Assembly: GCA_021772705.1 (NCBI GenBank)
Contig: JAJFLN010000305.1
Span: forward strand, 1 to 5,752
Source: Candidatus Cloacimonadota bacterium
GTDB lineage: Bacteria; Muiribacteriota; UBA6191; JACPRK01
DNA: 5,752 bases
Direction of reading: 5' to 3'
Shown: piece by piece, positions 1 through 5,566 of the stretch
How the letters are laid out: the number at the start of each line of letters is the position of its first letter
Numbering within the stretch: position 1 is the stretch's first letter
Notes under the pieces: generated by a model
Database searches by the model: none
What the model was told of the DNA's origin: nothing
The model's input: the letters and a program-made list of their open reading frames with translations, nothing else
Program-made: the position numbers and the translations under genes

Positions 1-29
1 ACTGTGCAAGACTTTCACTCGCTACACCT

Positions 30-45
30 CGGCGGTCTCCCGCCG
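30..45. other. GC-rich hairpin upstream of the amidohydrolase spacer repeat
   Basis: CGGCGG (30-35) and CCGCCG (40-45) form a perfect 6-bp stem around a TCTC loop. On the plus strand it is followed by CTTTC, a very short pyrimidine run, so it could be a weak terminator for a gene lying to the left of the window. It could equally be part of the adjacent repeat, which starts five bases later. There is no proper U-tract, so I do not call it a terminator. Confidence 0.4.
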
Positions 46-50
46 CTTTC

Positions 51-133
51 GGGACACACGACTGGACCCGAATTCGTGAGGTATCTGTGTTGCCTGGCAG
101 CCGGCGGTGAATTCGGGTCCAGTCGTGTGTCCC
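51..133. repeat. Perfect 25-bp inverted repeat with 33-bp spacer
   Basis: The left arm (51-75, starting GGGACACACGACTGGACCC) is an exact reverse complement of the right arm (109-133, starting GAATTCGGGTCCAGTCG). The match stops at both ends (position 50 against 134, and only wobble pairs at 76/108 and 77/107). The 33-bp spacer itself holds TGCC-T-GGCA and GCCGGC. A perfect 25-bp arm in a spacer is far beyond chance. The layout resembles REP/BIME-type palindromes that are moved by IS200-like RAYT transposases in other bacteria, but no transposase is visible here, so that link is inference. The right arm ends 51 bases before the amidohydrolase start codon, so a transcript crossing it would carry a very stable hairpin. 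Confidence 0.85.
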
Positions 134-174
134 CGGATCCCCCGTTGAGTCAAACGGCGCTCGTCGTCTAGGCT

Positions 175-179
175 GAAGG
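175..179 (+). promoter_or_regulatory. Ribosome binding site of the amidohydrolase gene
   Basis: GAAGG lies five bases before the ATG at 185. It is a reasonable Shine-Dalgarno match at good spacing and supports this start over later in-frame ATGs. I found no convincing -35/-10 pair in the 51 bases between the inverted repeat and the start codon. Confidence 0.5.
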
Positions 180-184
180 CGATC

Positions 185-1771
185 ATGGCCAGGCTGTTCC
201 TAATCAACGGACGCGTACTGACCCGGGCATCCGGCGATCAGGAGGCCTGGGGTGTCGAGATGGAGGGGGGCCGGATTCAGCGACTGCTGAGCAGTCGGCA
301 GGATGTGGAGCGACGGCAGGGAGATCGAGTCGTCGACCTCGAGGGCGATGTGTTGATGCCCTCCTTCGGCGACGCCCACATGCACCTCAGGAGCTGGGCC
401 GAAAGGGACGCAAGGCTGGACCTGTCCCGGGCCGGCAGCCTGGACGAAGTCCTTCAGCTTGTCGAAGCCGAGGCTGCCGGCCTGGGCGACGGTGAGTGGC
501 TGCTTGGGGCCTGCTGGAACCGGAGCCGGACCGCGCCGGATCGATGGCCTGACAGGCAGCTGCTGGACCGGTTTACTGCCGATCGTCCTGCCCTGCTCTC
601 GACCCACGACCTGCATGGCTGCTGGGTGAACAGCCGCGGCCTGGCGGAGCTGGGATTGGGGGGAGATCTGACGAATCGTCTGGAGGGTCTGCCCAGGGGT
701 GTGATGACGCTCGAGCGGGGCAAGTCACTGGTGGCAACGGGGATTCTTCGGGAGGCGGCGGCGTTCCAGGTGGAACGGCAAGTACCCCCGCCGGATCGGC
801 GGCGGCTGGCCCGGGCCCTCCGTCGGAAGTTCCGCGCCCTGTACCGCCTGGGGATCACATCGGTGACAGACTTCGACGGCCTGGAGGCCTTGGAAGACTA
901 TGTGGCCCTGGAAGAGCCGCTCCGAGTTCTGGGTTCCACGCTGCATGAGCAGCTCGACGATGCCCGCAGAGCCAGCCTTGGCCGAGGCTCCCAGCTTGGC
1001 GAGCGAGTCCGCATGGGTCACCTGAAGCTCTTCCTCGATGGCAGCCTCGGCTCCCGCAGTGCATGGCTCCAGGACTGTTATGAGGGCTCCCAGGAAGATC
1101 GTGGCATGGGCATCTATAGCTGGGAGGAGCTGCGAGACGTGACGGCGAGGGCCCTGGAGATGCAGCTCGATCTGGCCCTCCACGCCATCGGCGACAGGGC
1201 CAACAGACAGGCCCTGGACCTGTTCGAGTCCTGGCGGTCGAAGTTCCCCACAGCCCGGTTTCGGATCGAACATGCCCAGCTGCTGCGCGAGGCGGACCTG
1301 GACCGGTTTGACCGCCTGAACGTAGTGGCCTCTGTTCAGCCGGCCCACTTGCTTGATGATGTGGAAGGCGGGGACCGGGAATGGGGGACCCGCTGCCAGC
1401 TGGCATTTCCTCTGGCGTCGCTTCACCGGCGAGGCTGCCGGCTGGCCTTCGGCAGCGACGTACCGGTGGGACCGGTCGATCCGAGACAGGCCCTTTCCTC
1501 GGCCCTGAGGCGGCAGAACCGGGAAGGCAAACCCAGGGGCGGCTGGTTCCCCGGGGAGAAACTGGAGGCTGGCGCAGCACTGGAGGCAGTCACAGAGGGC
1601 GCCCATGGCGCCAATGGTCTGGAGGGCGATGCGGGACGGCTGGTCCCGGGCTGGAATGGGGATCTGGTAGCCCTGACCGGCCTGCCCTGCTCGGAGAACC
1701 CGTTGGACATCCGAGTTCGAGCCACCTGGATCGCCGGCGAGGCCGTTCACGGCCCTCGGAACTGGCGTTAA
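185..1771 (+). CDS. YtcJ-type metal-dependent amidohydrolase (amidohydrolase family 3)
   Basis: A complete 528-residue enzyme of the amidohydrolase superfamily, closest in pattern to the YtcJ/amidohydrolase_3 group. The metal-site motifs appear in order: HxH in FGDAHMHL (H65, H67), a lysine in GHLKLFLDGSLGSRSAWL (K281, likely the carboxylated bridging lysine), H333 in ALHAIGDRAN, H363 in RIEHAQ, and D425 in FGSDVPVGPVDP. Residues 1-57 and the C-terminal 50 form the usual small beta-sandwich that flanks the TIM barrel. Length is normal for the group. No signal peptide or membrane segment is present, so it should act in the cytoplasm, hydrolysing a C-N bond in an amide-like or cyclic substrate. 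The exact substrate cannot be read from sequence; members are mostly uncharacterised. Start ATG at 185 is supported by GAAGG five bases upstream. The TAA stop (1769-1771) uses the first base of a repeat element and may have been created by its insertion. It appears to be a single-gene unit. Confidence 0.93.
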   Translation: MARLFLINGRVLTRASGDQEAWGVEMEGGRIQRLLSSRQDVERRQGDRVVDLEGDVLMPSFGDAHMHLRSWAERDARLDLSRAGSLDEVLQLVEAEAAGLGDGEWLLGACWNRSRTAPDRWPDRQLLDRFTADRPALLSTHDLHGCWVNSRGLAELGLGGDLTNRLEGLPRGVMTLERGKSLVATGILREAAAFQVERQVPPPDRRRLARALRRKFRALYRLGITSVTDFDGLEALEDYVALEEPLRVLGSTLHEQLDDARRASLGRGSQLGERVRMGHLKLFLDGSLGSRSAWLQDCYEGSQEDRGMGIYSWEELRDVTARALEMQLDLALHAIGDRANRQALDLFESWRSKFPTARFRIEHAQLLREADLDRFDRLNVVASVQPAHLLDDVEGGDREWGTRCQLAFPLASLHRRGCRLAFGSDVPVGPVDPRQALSSALRRQNREGKPRGGWFPGEKLEAGAALEAVTEGAHGANGLEGDAGRLVPGWNGDLVALTGLPCSENPLDIRVRATWIAGEAVHGPRNWR

Positions 1772-1946
1772 GGGGCCGCGCAAGAACAAATGCACAGAAG
1801 TCGCGCCCAGATTTGGGTCAGATTCGGCTGGTTCGAGCGAAAGGGACCGGAGGCGTAGTGTACGTCGGGATTCCGCGATTGAGGAGCGGCCGAAGATGGC
1901 CTGAAGATGGGATGCAAAACCGCGTAGTTATTCTTACGCGGATACT
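1771..1946 (+). repeat. Left copy of the inverted ~180-bp repeat
   Basis: Begins AGGGGCCGCGCAAGAAC and ends GTTATTCTTACGCGGATACT. It matches the reverse complement of 2449-2629. Two blocks are identical between copies: 31 bp (1797-1827) and 48 bp (1868-1915). The linker between them carries substitutions and small indels. The inner end has drifted (ACGCGGATACT against GCGCGGCCCCT in the other copy) but forms a perfect hairpin, CCGCGTA (1920-1926), loop GTTATTCT, TACGCGG (1935-1941). A small hairpin CGTA-GTG-TACG lies at 1854-1864. Its first base overlaps the stop codon of the amidohydrolase gene. Confidence 0.85.
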
Positions 1947-1951
1947 AAGAA

Positions 1952-1983
1952 CCCGCCAACGGCGAGGGAACGCCACTGGCGGG
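1952..1983. other. Two-tier hairpin in the element centre
   Basis: CCCGCCA (1952-1958) pairs with TGGCGGG (1977-1983). Inside it, GGCG (1961-1964) pairs with CGCC (1971-1974) around loop AGGGAA, with a symmetrical AC/AC internal loop between the stems. It is not followed by a T-run on either strand, so it does not look like an intrinsic terminator. Confidence 0.6.
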
Positions 1984-2068
1984 ATTCAAGGGGGAAAAAA
2001 TAAGGGCCTCGCGTAGGATAACCAGTGCAAGGGGGGGCGGAGCACTAGCCGTTTCGCAAAGCCCTTTA

Positions 2069-2085
2069 GTTCGAAAATATCGAAC
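2069..2085. other. Small hairpin in the element centre
   Basis: GTTCGA (2069-2074), loop AAATA, TCGAAC (2080-2085): a perfect 6-bp stem with a five-base loop. It lies between the two-tier hairpin and the branched structure downstream. Confidence 0.5.
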
Positions 2086-2102
2086 CTGGGTAGAAGTTTA
2101 AG

Positions 2103-2157
2103 GGAGGGCCCAACCATCGGATAGTAGGGGGGTTGACTATCGTCAAGCAGGCCCTCC
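2103..2157. other. Enclosed stem with two competing inner hairpins
   Basis: GGAGGGCC (2103-2110) pairs with GGCCCTCC (2150-2157). Inside it two mutually exclusive hairpins are possible: TTGAC (2133-2137)/GTCAA (2142-2146) with loop TATC, or GATAGT (2120-2125)/ACTATC (2136-2141). Alternative pairing inside a closing stem is a pattern seen in regulatory RNAs, but I recognise no known class, and short stems of this size can arise by chance. Confidence 0.4.
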
Positions 2158-2448
2158 ACATTGAATCTCGAACTTGATGCCACTTAACGAGCAAGGCTGG
2201 TGCCAACTTGATCGCCCCAGGAACAGATCCCCCCAGAATCCCGTCTACAAGGTCGCTCTCCCTATTTCGAAGGCAGGATCTGCTCTGGTACGGCGAAACA
2301 TGAACGGGATGTTATTGTCCCACAAATAGCTTTAACTGACCTCCACGACACTGTCAATCCTGAGCACCACAAATAGATCACGGGTTTATCACACCCCTAT
2401 CGATGGGTCTAGGGCATTCATGTCCCACCCTGGTTCCCATCCCAACGT

Positions 2449-2629
2449 AGGGGCCGCGCAAGAATAACTACGCAGTCTCGCATCCCATCTTCAGGCCATC
2501 TTCGGCCGCTCCTCAATCGCGGAATCCTCGACGTAGCCCACTACGGCCTCCGGTCCCGCTCAGTCGAACCAACCGAATCTGACCCAAATCTGGGCGCGAC
2601 TTCCGCGCATTTATTCCTGCGCGGCCCCT
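2449..2629 (-). repeat. Right copy of the inverted ~180-bp repeat, with its own terminal inverted repeats
   Basis: The better preserved copy. Its own ends are inverted repeats of each other: AGGGGCCGCGCAAGAATAA at 2449-2467 and TTATTCCTGCGCGGCCCCT at 2611-2629, one mismatch. Each end can also fold alone. At 2603-2624, CCGCGCA and TGCGCGG pair perfectly around an 8-base loop. At 2454-2475 a similar 7-bp stem forms, complete with two G-U pairs when read on the minus strand. The loops hold GAATAA (2462-2467) and TTATTC (2611-2616), which are exact complements. An internal hairpin CGTAG-CCCA-CTACG lies at 2532-2545. Blocks 2480-2527 and 2573-2603 are identical to the left copy. Confidence 0.85.
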
Positions 2630-2752
2630 TACACTGGAGTTCCCTCCATGGTGGATACTCCAAAGCTCCGCCCCAGACCATGATGAGGTCATTCCCTGTC
2701 TCCCTGACTGAACTGCCGAGACGAGCGCTTTTGGCGAAGCCTGGTAGAATGG

Positions 2753-3442
2753 ATGGCAATCAAGATGATCACCTTTTTCTCACCCCAAAGCTTCTCTCGC
2801 CGGATACCTCTCTTCCCCCTCCCCAATGCCGTTCTCTTTCCCGGCATCGGGATTCCGCTGCACATTTTTGAGCCCCGATACCGGGCGATGATGGACTGCG
2901 CTCTCGGCGGAGAGCGGCTCTTGGGCATGGTCTTGCTCAAGGACGGCTGGGAGGACGAGTACCAGGGGACTCCCCCGATCCATCAGATCGGATGTCTCGG
3001 CGAGATCGACAACGAGGTGCGGCTGCCTGACGGCCGGTGGAACTTCCTGCTCCGAGGGGTATCACGCTTCAGGATCGACTCGGAGCTGCAAGAGGATCAG
3101 CCCTTCCGGCAGGCCCAGGTCGCACTGCTGGATGAACCCACGGAGAACGACCCTGACGAAAGGACCTCCACCCTGAGCAGCCAGCTCCTGATGTCTGTCT
3201 GGCGGCACCTGGGAGAGTCCGATGAGGCCCGAAACCTGCTCGGCCAGGTCTACTCCGACAACGTTCCCCTGGCCACGCTGGCAGACAGGCTGGCTGCTGT
3301 CCTCACCCTTCCGACGGACTCCAAGCAGCAGGTACTCGAGGCTCGCCACGCGCAAGACCGGGCCGAGATCATCCTGGGGGCGCTGGCTGCGGCGTTCCCG
3401 GGGACCTCGGAAGTTCAGCCCCAATCTTCAGGGGTTCACTAA
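2753..3442 (+). CDS. Stand-alone LON substrate-binding domain protein
   Basis: A 229-residue protein that is essentially one LON N-terminal (substrate-binding) domain. The diagnostic opening is IPLFPLPNAVLFPGIGIPLHIFEPRYR at about residues 18-44, followed by GCLGEI and the strand FLLRGVSRFRI, then a helical C-terminal half. There is no AAA+ ATPase and no Ser-Lys protease part, so it is not Lon protease itself. Such stand-alone proteins are common and short (about 200-230 residues), and their role is mostly unproven; binding of unfolded or regulatory proteins is inferred from the Lon domain. No clear Shine-Dalgarno precedes the ATG at 2753. ATG at 2765 (residue 5) is an alternative, with GGATGG eight bases before it. 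An in-frame stop at 2705 limits any longer version. It converges on the minus-strand aminotransferase gene with only 37 bases between stops. Confidence 0.88.
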   Translation: MAIKMITFFSPQSFSRRIPLFPLPNAVLFPGIGIPLHIFEPRYRAMMDCALGGERLLGMVLLKDGWEDEYQGTPPIHQIGCLGEIDNEVRLPDGRWNFLLRGVSRFRIDSELQEDQPFRQAQVALLDEPTENDPDERTSTLSSQLLMSVWRHLGESDEARNLLGQVYSDNVPLATLADRLAAVLTLPTDSKQQVLEARHAQDRAEIILGALAAAFPGTSEVQPQSSGVH

Positions 3443-3479
3443 GAAGAGAGACCTGCCCGGATCAGGAGTGCCGATTGCT

Positions 3480-4628
3480 TCAGGGCAACGTCTCCAGCAG
3501 ACGATCCACTTCGCCGGGAGAGTTGTAGAAGTGCGGTGAAACCCGGACGCCACCGTCTCTCTCGATGGCGACGATGTCTCGCCGTCTCAGGGCCCGGCAG
3601 AGCGTCCGGGCATCGTGGGTCTCGTGACGCAGCAGGACAATTCCCGAGCGTTCCGCCGCTCCTCGGGGAGACGCCACCTGGTATCCTCGCTGCTCCAACC
3701 CGGTCATGACCCGATCTCCCAGGCCCAGCACATGGGACTCAATCCGCTCCGGACCGACCTCGAAGATCAGATCCAGGGCCGCGTCGAGGCCGTGGATGGC
3801 GGCGATGTTCGGGTTGCCCTCCTCGAACCGGCCGGTCTCGGGCCGAAGCCGCAGATGGTGACTCATTCGCAGCGGGTCCGTCATGGAAAGCCACCCCCAC
3901 CGAGTGGGCCGCAGCTCATGGAGCAGCTCGGAGGGACAGTGAAGATAACCGACGCCTGTGGGACAGAGCAGCCACTTGTGACATCCCCCGGCAACCATCG
4001 TCCTGCGAGCCAGCTTCTTCAGGTCCAGCTTCAGGGCCCCCACTCCCTGTACGGCGTCGATGATCAACCAGCAGCCGGCGCCGTCGCAGAGCTGGGAGAT
4101 GGCCTCCAGATCACATCGAAATCCGCTGGAATACTGGACCCAGCTGATCGAGACAGCCCGGGTCCGGGAGTCCATCTGCTCAGCAAGGGCCTCCGGGGTC
4201 ACTCGCCCCTCCGAGCTGGAGGCGAACCTCAGCTCCACTCCGTCCCTCTCCCCCATCAGCTGCCAGGGATGCACGTTGGCCGGGAACTCCATGTCGTTCA
4301 GGACCACGTTGTCTCCCGGGCTCCAGGGGAGGGAGTCCGCCAGGGTCAGCAACCCGTCGGAGGTGTTCTTCGAATAGGCGATATCCTCTGAACGGGAACC
4401 GATCAGGTCGGCCAGCCGTCCTTTGCACCGCTCCATTACCTGAAACCAGCGATCGAAGTCGAGACAGCCCTCCTGGGCCTCCGACATCAGGAACCGCTGA
4501 ATGGCCTCCACCACCGGCAGGGGCCGCGGTGAGATGGCGGCGTTGATGAAGTAGGCGTGCTTGCGAGTCACGGGAAACAGCTGGCGGATCCGGGAGAGCT
4601 CCTCCTGCTCCAGAAGTTCGAAGCTCAC
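3480..4628 (-). CDS. Class V (cysteine desulfurase-fold) PLP-dependent aminotransferase
   Basis: A complete 382-residue fold-type I PLP enzyme of the class V group. Visible motifs are SKNTSDGL (86-93, cofactor phosphate region), NDMEFPANVHPW (111-122), IIDAVQGVGAL with D191 and Q194 (pyridine ring contacts), GGCHKWLLCPTGVGYLH with the Schiff-base lysine K218, RFEEGNPN (267-274), and the C-terminal VRVSPHFYNSPGEVDRLL. The mobile loop with the catalytic cysteine of SufS-type desulfurases (RxGHHC) is not present; that region reads IERDGGVRVSPHFYN. So cysteine desulfurase activity is unlikely, and an aminotransferase, lyase or epimerase-like reaction is more probable. The substrate is unknown. 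Start is GTG at 4628 inside the stop region of the upstream DUF4149 gene (overlap GTGA), with GGAG just upstream, indicating translational coupling. Cytoplasmic; no signal peptide. Confidence 0.9.
   Translation of the reverse strand: MSFELLEQEELSRIRQLFPVTRKHAYFINAAISPRPLPVVEAIQRFLMSEAQEGCLDFDRWFQVMERCKGRLADLIGSRSEDIAYSKNTSDGLLTLADSLPWSPGDNVVLNDMEFPANVHPWQLMGERDGVELRFASSSEGRVTPEALAEQMDSRTRAVSISWVQYSSGFRCDLEAISQLCDGAGCWLIIDAVQGVGALKLDLKKLARRTMVAGGCHKWLLCPTGVGYLHCPSELLHELRPTRWGWLSMTDPLRMSHHLRLRPETGRFEEGNPNIAAIHGLDAALDLIFEVGPERIESHVLGLGDRVMTGLEQRGYQVASPRGAAERSGIVLLRHETHDARTLCRALRRRDIVAIERDGGVRVSPHFYNSPGEVDRLLETLP
4625..4628 (-). promoter_or_regulatory. GTGA start-stop overlap coupling two genes
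   Basis: Read on the minus strand, the GTG start of the aminotransferase and the TGA stop of the DUF4149 gene share two bases. GGAG occurs twice within the preceding 15 bases. Ribosomes finishing the first gene can restart directly on the second, so the two should be made together. Confidence 0.75.
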
Positions 4629-5155
4629 GGACTCCGTGCTCCGGCGCCGCTCAGGACAGGGGCGGGGACAGCGGCTGCCGGCGTCAGTGAAGCGAAGGAC
4701 AGCCAGAGCAGGATGAATCCGAGGACAAGGACCGTGAGATCCACGACCATGATCATGCCGTGGAGCTTGCCGAACCGGGCCTTCAGAGAGCGAAGTTCCT
4801 CGGAATCAGCCGCGGCGGCCTCGCCGGCAGCCGCTTCGACACGGCGCAGTTCGAGCCGAAGCTCGGTGGCCTGGGAGCCCATGACCTGACCGGCCAGGAA
4901 CAGCAGGGCCAACATCCCGGCGACCAGTCCCAGTCTGAGGGTGGTCCGCTCCGGCAACAGGGCCAGAGTGGCCAGGGCCAGGAAACCGCATCCGTAGGCC
5001 AGGCCGTAGAACCTGGGGAAGATTGCGTTCATGGCATCTCCCGCAGCCTGCCGAGGCAGGGCCTTGAAGATCCCGGGAGCCATGACGAAGAGGAAGACCA
5101 TGCTGCCGATCCAGATGCCGATGCTGGTGAGGTGGAGAAATCGAATGAAGGTCAT
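4625..5155 (-). CDS. DUF4149 (TMEM205-like) integral membrane protein
   Basis: A 176-residue membrane protein with four predicted hydrophobic segments at about residues 6-28, 50-68, 74-94 and 133-157, and a polar, charged loop (about 95-131) between the last two. The opening FLHLTSIGIWIGSMVFLF and the ending FGKLHGMIMVVDLTVLVLGFILL fit the DUF4149/TMEM205-like family, whose biochemical role is unknown. The open frame runs upstream to 5518, but the extra 121 residues are low-complexity and unlike any domain. The family N-terminus begins at the ATG at 5155, which I choose as start. GAGG sits only one base before it, so the ribosome site is poor. It is first in a two-gene unit with the class V aminotransferase, overlapping by four bases. 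A 10-bp inverted repeat 30-94 bases upstream may form a leader structure. Confidence 0.85.
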   Translation of the reverse strand: MTFIRFLHLTSIGIWIGSMVFLFVMAPGIFKALPRQAAGDAMNAIFPRFYGLAYGCGFLALATLALLPERTTLRLGLVAGMLALLFLAGQVMGSQATELRLELRRVEAAAGEAAAADSEELRSLKARFGKLHGMIMVVDLTVLVLGFILLWLSFASLTPAAAVPAPVLSGAGARSP

Positions 5156-5184
5156 GCCTCGATGGTAGCTGACGGCTCCACCCA

Positions 5185-5249
5185 GTCTCGACTCCTTTCC
5201 CCTCCCTTCAGGATTTCCTGCCGGCAGTGACCCGGTTTCGAGTCGAGAC
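5185..5249 (-). promoter_or_regulatory. Possible structured leader of the DUF4149 operon
   Basis: GTCTCGACTC (5185-5194) and GAGTCGAGAC (5240-5249) are exact complements, giving a 10-bp closing stem around 45 bases. Inside is a second hairpin, CAGGA (5209-5213)/TCCTG (5216-5220), and the palindrome TGCCGGCA (5219-5226). On the minus-strand transcript the stem ends 29 bases before the start codon. Its 3' arm begins with GGAG after a purine-rich stretch, so folding might change access to the start. It matches no riboswitch class I can name. A dyad operator in DNA is an alternative reading. Confidence 0.4.
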
Positions 5250-5371
5250 ACGCAGGGATGCCGGATCTGCCGAACCCTCCATAAGGAACACCAGGCCGGC
5301 CTGATCGTGGTAATTGTCCTGGCCCTTTCCTGAGGACGAGGGGCGAATGCCGTCCCTGTACTCCGCCAGTA

Positions 5372-5400
5372 TCCGGCGTCCATCGGCCCTTGGACCCGGA
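5372..5400. other. Bulged 9-bp hairpin
   Basis: TCCGG (5372-5376) plus GTCC (5378-5381) pair with GGAC (5392-5395) and CCGGA (5396-5400), with a single bulged C at 5377 and a ten-base loop. No T-run follows on either strand, so it is not a standard terminator. Confidence 0.5.
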
Positions 5401-5473
5401 TGAACAGGTCAAGCTTTCGTATGTCATTCAAGTGTTCATAAGCACTCTCAGTCGCACCAGTCCAACTGGGGGT

Positions 5474-5518
5474 TTGGGGGAGCTGGCTCCCCCAACGGGG
5501 TGTGGGGCTGAGCCCCAC
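5474..5518. repeat. Two adjacent REP-like hairpins
   Basis: The first is TTGGGGGAG (5474-5482), loop CTGG, CTCCCCCAA (5487-5495). Six bases later comes GTGGGGC (5502-5508), loop TGA, GCCCCAC (5512-5518). Both stems are perfect and G/C-extreme. Paired short palindromes like this are typical of dispersed repetitive extragenic palindromes in high-GC genomes. Whether this unit recurs elsewhere in the genome cannot be seen from the window. Confidence 0.65.
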
Positions 5519-5566
5519 TACAACAAAATCCGTATTATCTCAGGGGTATTGCCCTTAAGCCGAAAT

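Larger units (their letters stand above)
1947..2448. other. Central segment of the inverted-repeat element, no gene recognised
   Basis: About 500 bp without a convincing coding sequence on either strand. The longest open frame, 1986-2183 on the minus strand (65 residues), shows no motif I recognise and has no clear ribosome binding site. The segment is less GC-rich than the neighbouring genes. The first 210 bases hold three hairpins, listed separately. The second half has a 10-bp direct repeat CCACAAATAG (2320-2329 and 2367-2376) and a possible stem GATGGG (2402-2407)/CCCATC (2436-2441) close to the right repeat. I cannot match it to a known intron, riboswitch or structured RNA class. Confidence 0.5.
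1771..2629. mobile_element. Putative 859-bp non-coding element bounded by inverted 180-bp repeats
   Basis: The outer ends AGGGGCCGCGC (1771 on) and its exact complement GCGCGGCCCCT (ending 2629) face each other. They belong to two long inverted repeat copies (1771-1946 and 2449-2629, about 88% identical by hand). TA lies directly outside both ends (1769-1770 and 2630-2631), as expected for a 2-bp TA target duplication, although TA matching by chance is common. Between the repeats are 502 bp with no recognisable coding sequence, visibly richer in A+T than the flanking genes. There is no transposase, so if mobile it is non-autonomous (MITE-like). The alternative is two independent insertions of the 180-bp repeat in opposite orientation on either side of older spacer DNA. 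It separates the amidohydrolase gene from the LON gene. Confidence 0.5.

Noticed and set aside
145..174. Sigma-70 promoter TTGAGT/TAGGCT before the amidohydrolase
   Set aside because: The -10 match is poor and the predicted transcript start would fall at or after the ribosome binding site.
725..1795. 356-residue open frame on the minus strand opposite the amidohydrolase
   Set aside because: It is antisense to a gene with full catalytic motifs, has no domain pattern of its own, and is rich in the Pro/Gly/Arg mix expected of shadow frames in GC-rich DNA.
1381..2016. 211-residue plus-strand open frame running from the amidohydrolase into the repeat
   Set aside because: It is out of frame with the real gene, low in complexity, and its second half translates the non-coding repeat.
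1947..2448. Group I or II intron, or a known riboswitch, in the element centre
   Set aside because: I found no domain V-like hairpin, no recognisable intron boundary and no class-specific riboswitch core.
3443..3479. Terminator between the convergent LON and aminotransferase genes
   Set aside because: Only a 4-bp CCTG/CAGG stem (3452-3466) without a T-run is present; no intrinsic terminator can be supported.
3615..4391. 258-residue plus-strand open frame opposite the aminotransferase
   Set aside because: It is a mirror frame of a clear PLP enzyme gene and shows no independent motifs.
5156..5518. N-terminal extension of the DUF4149 protein by 121 residues
   Set aside because: The extension resembles no domain, crosses palindromic repeats, and the family's hydrophobic N-terminus begins at the ATG at 5155.
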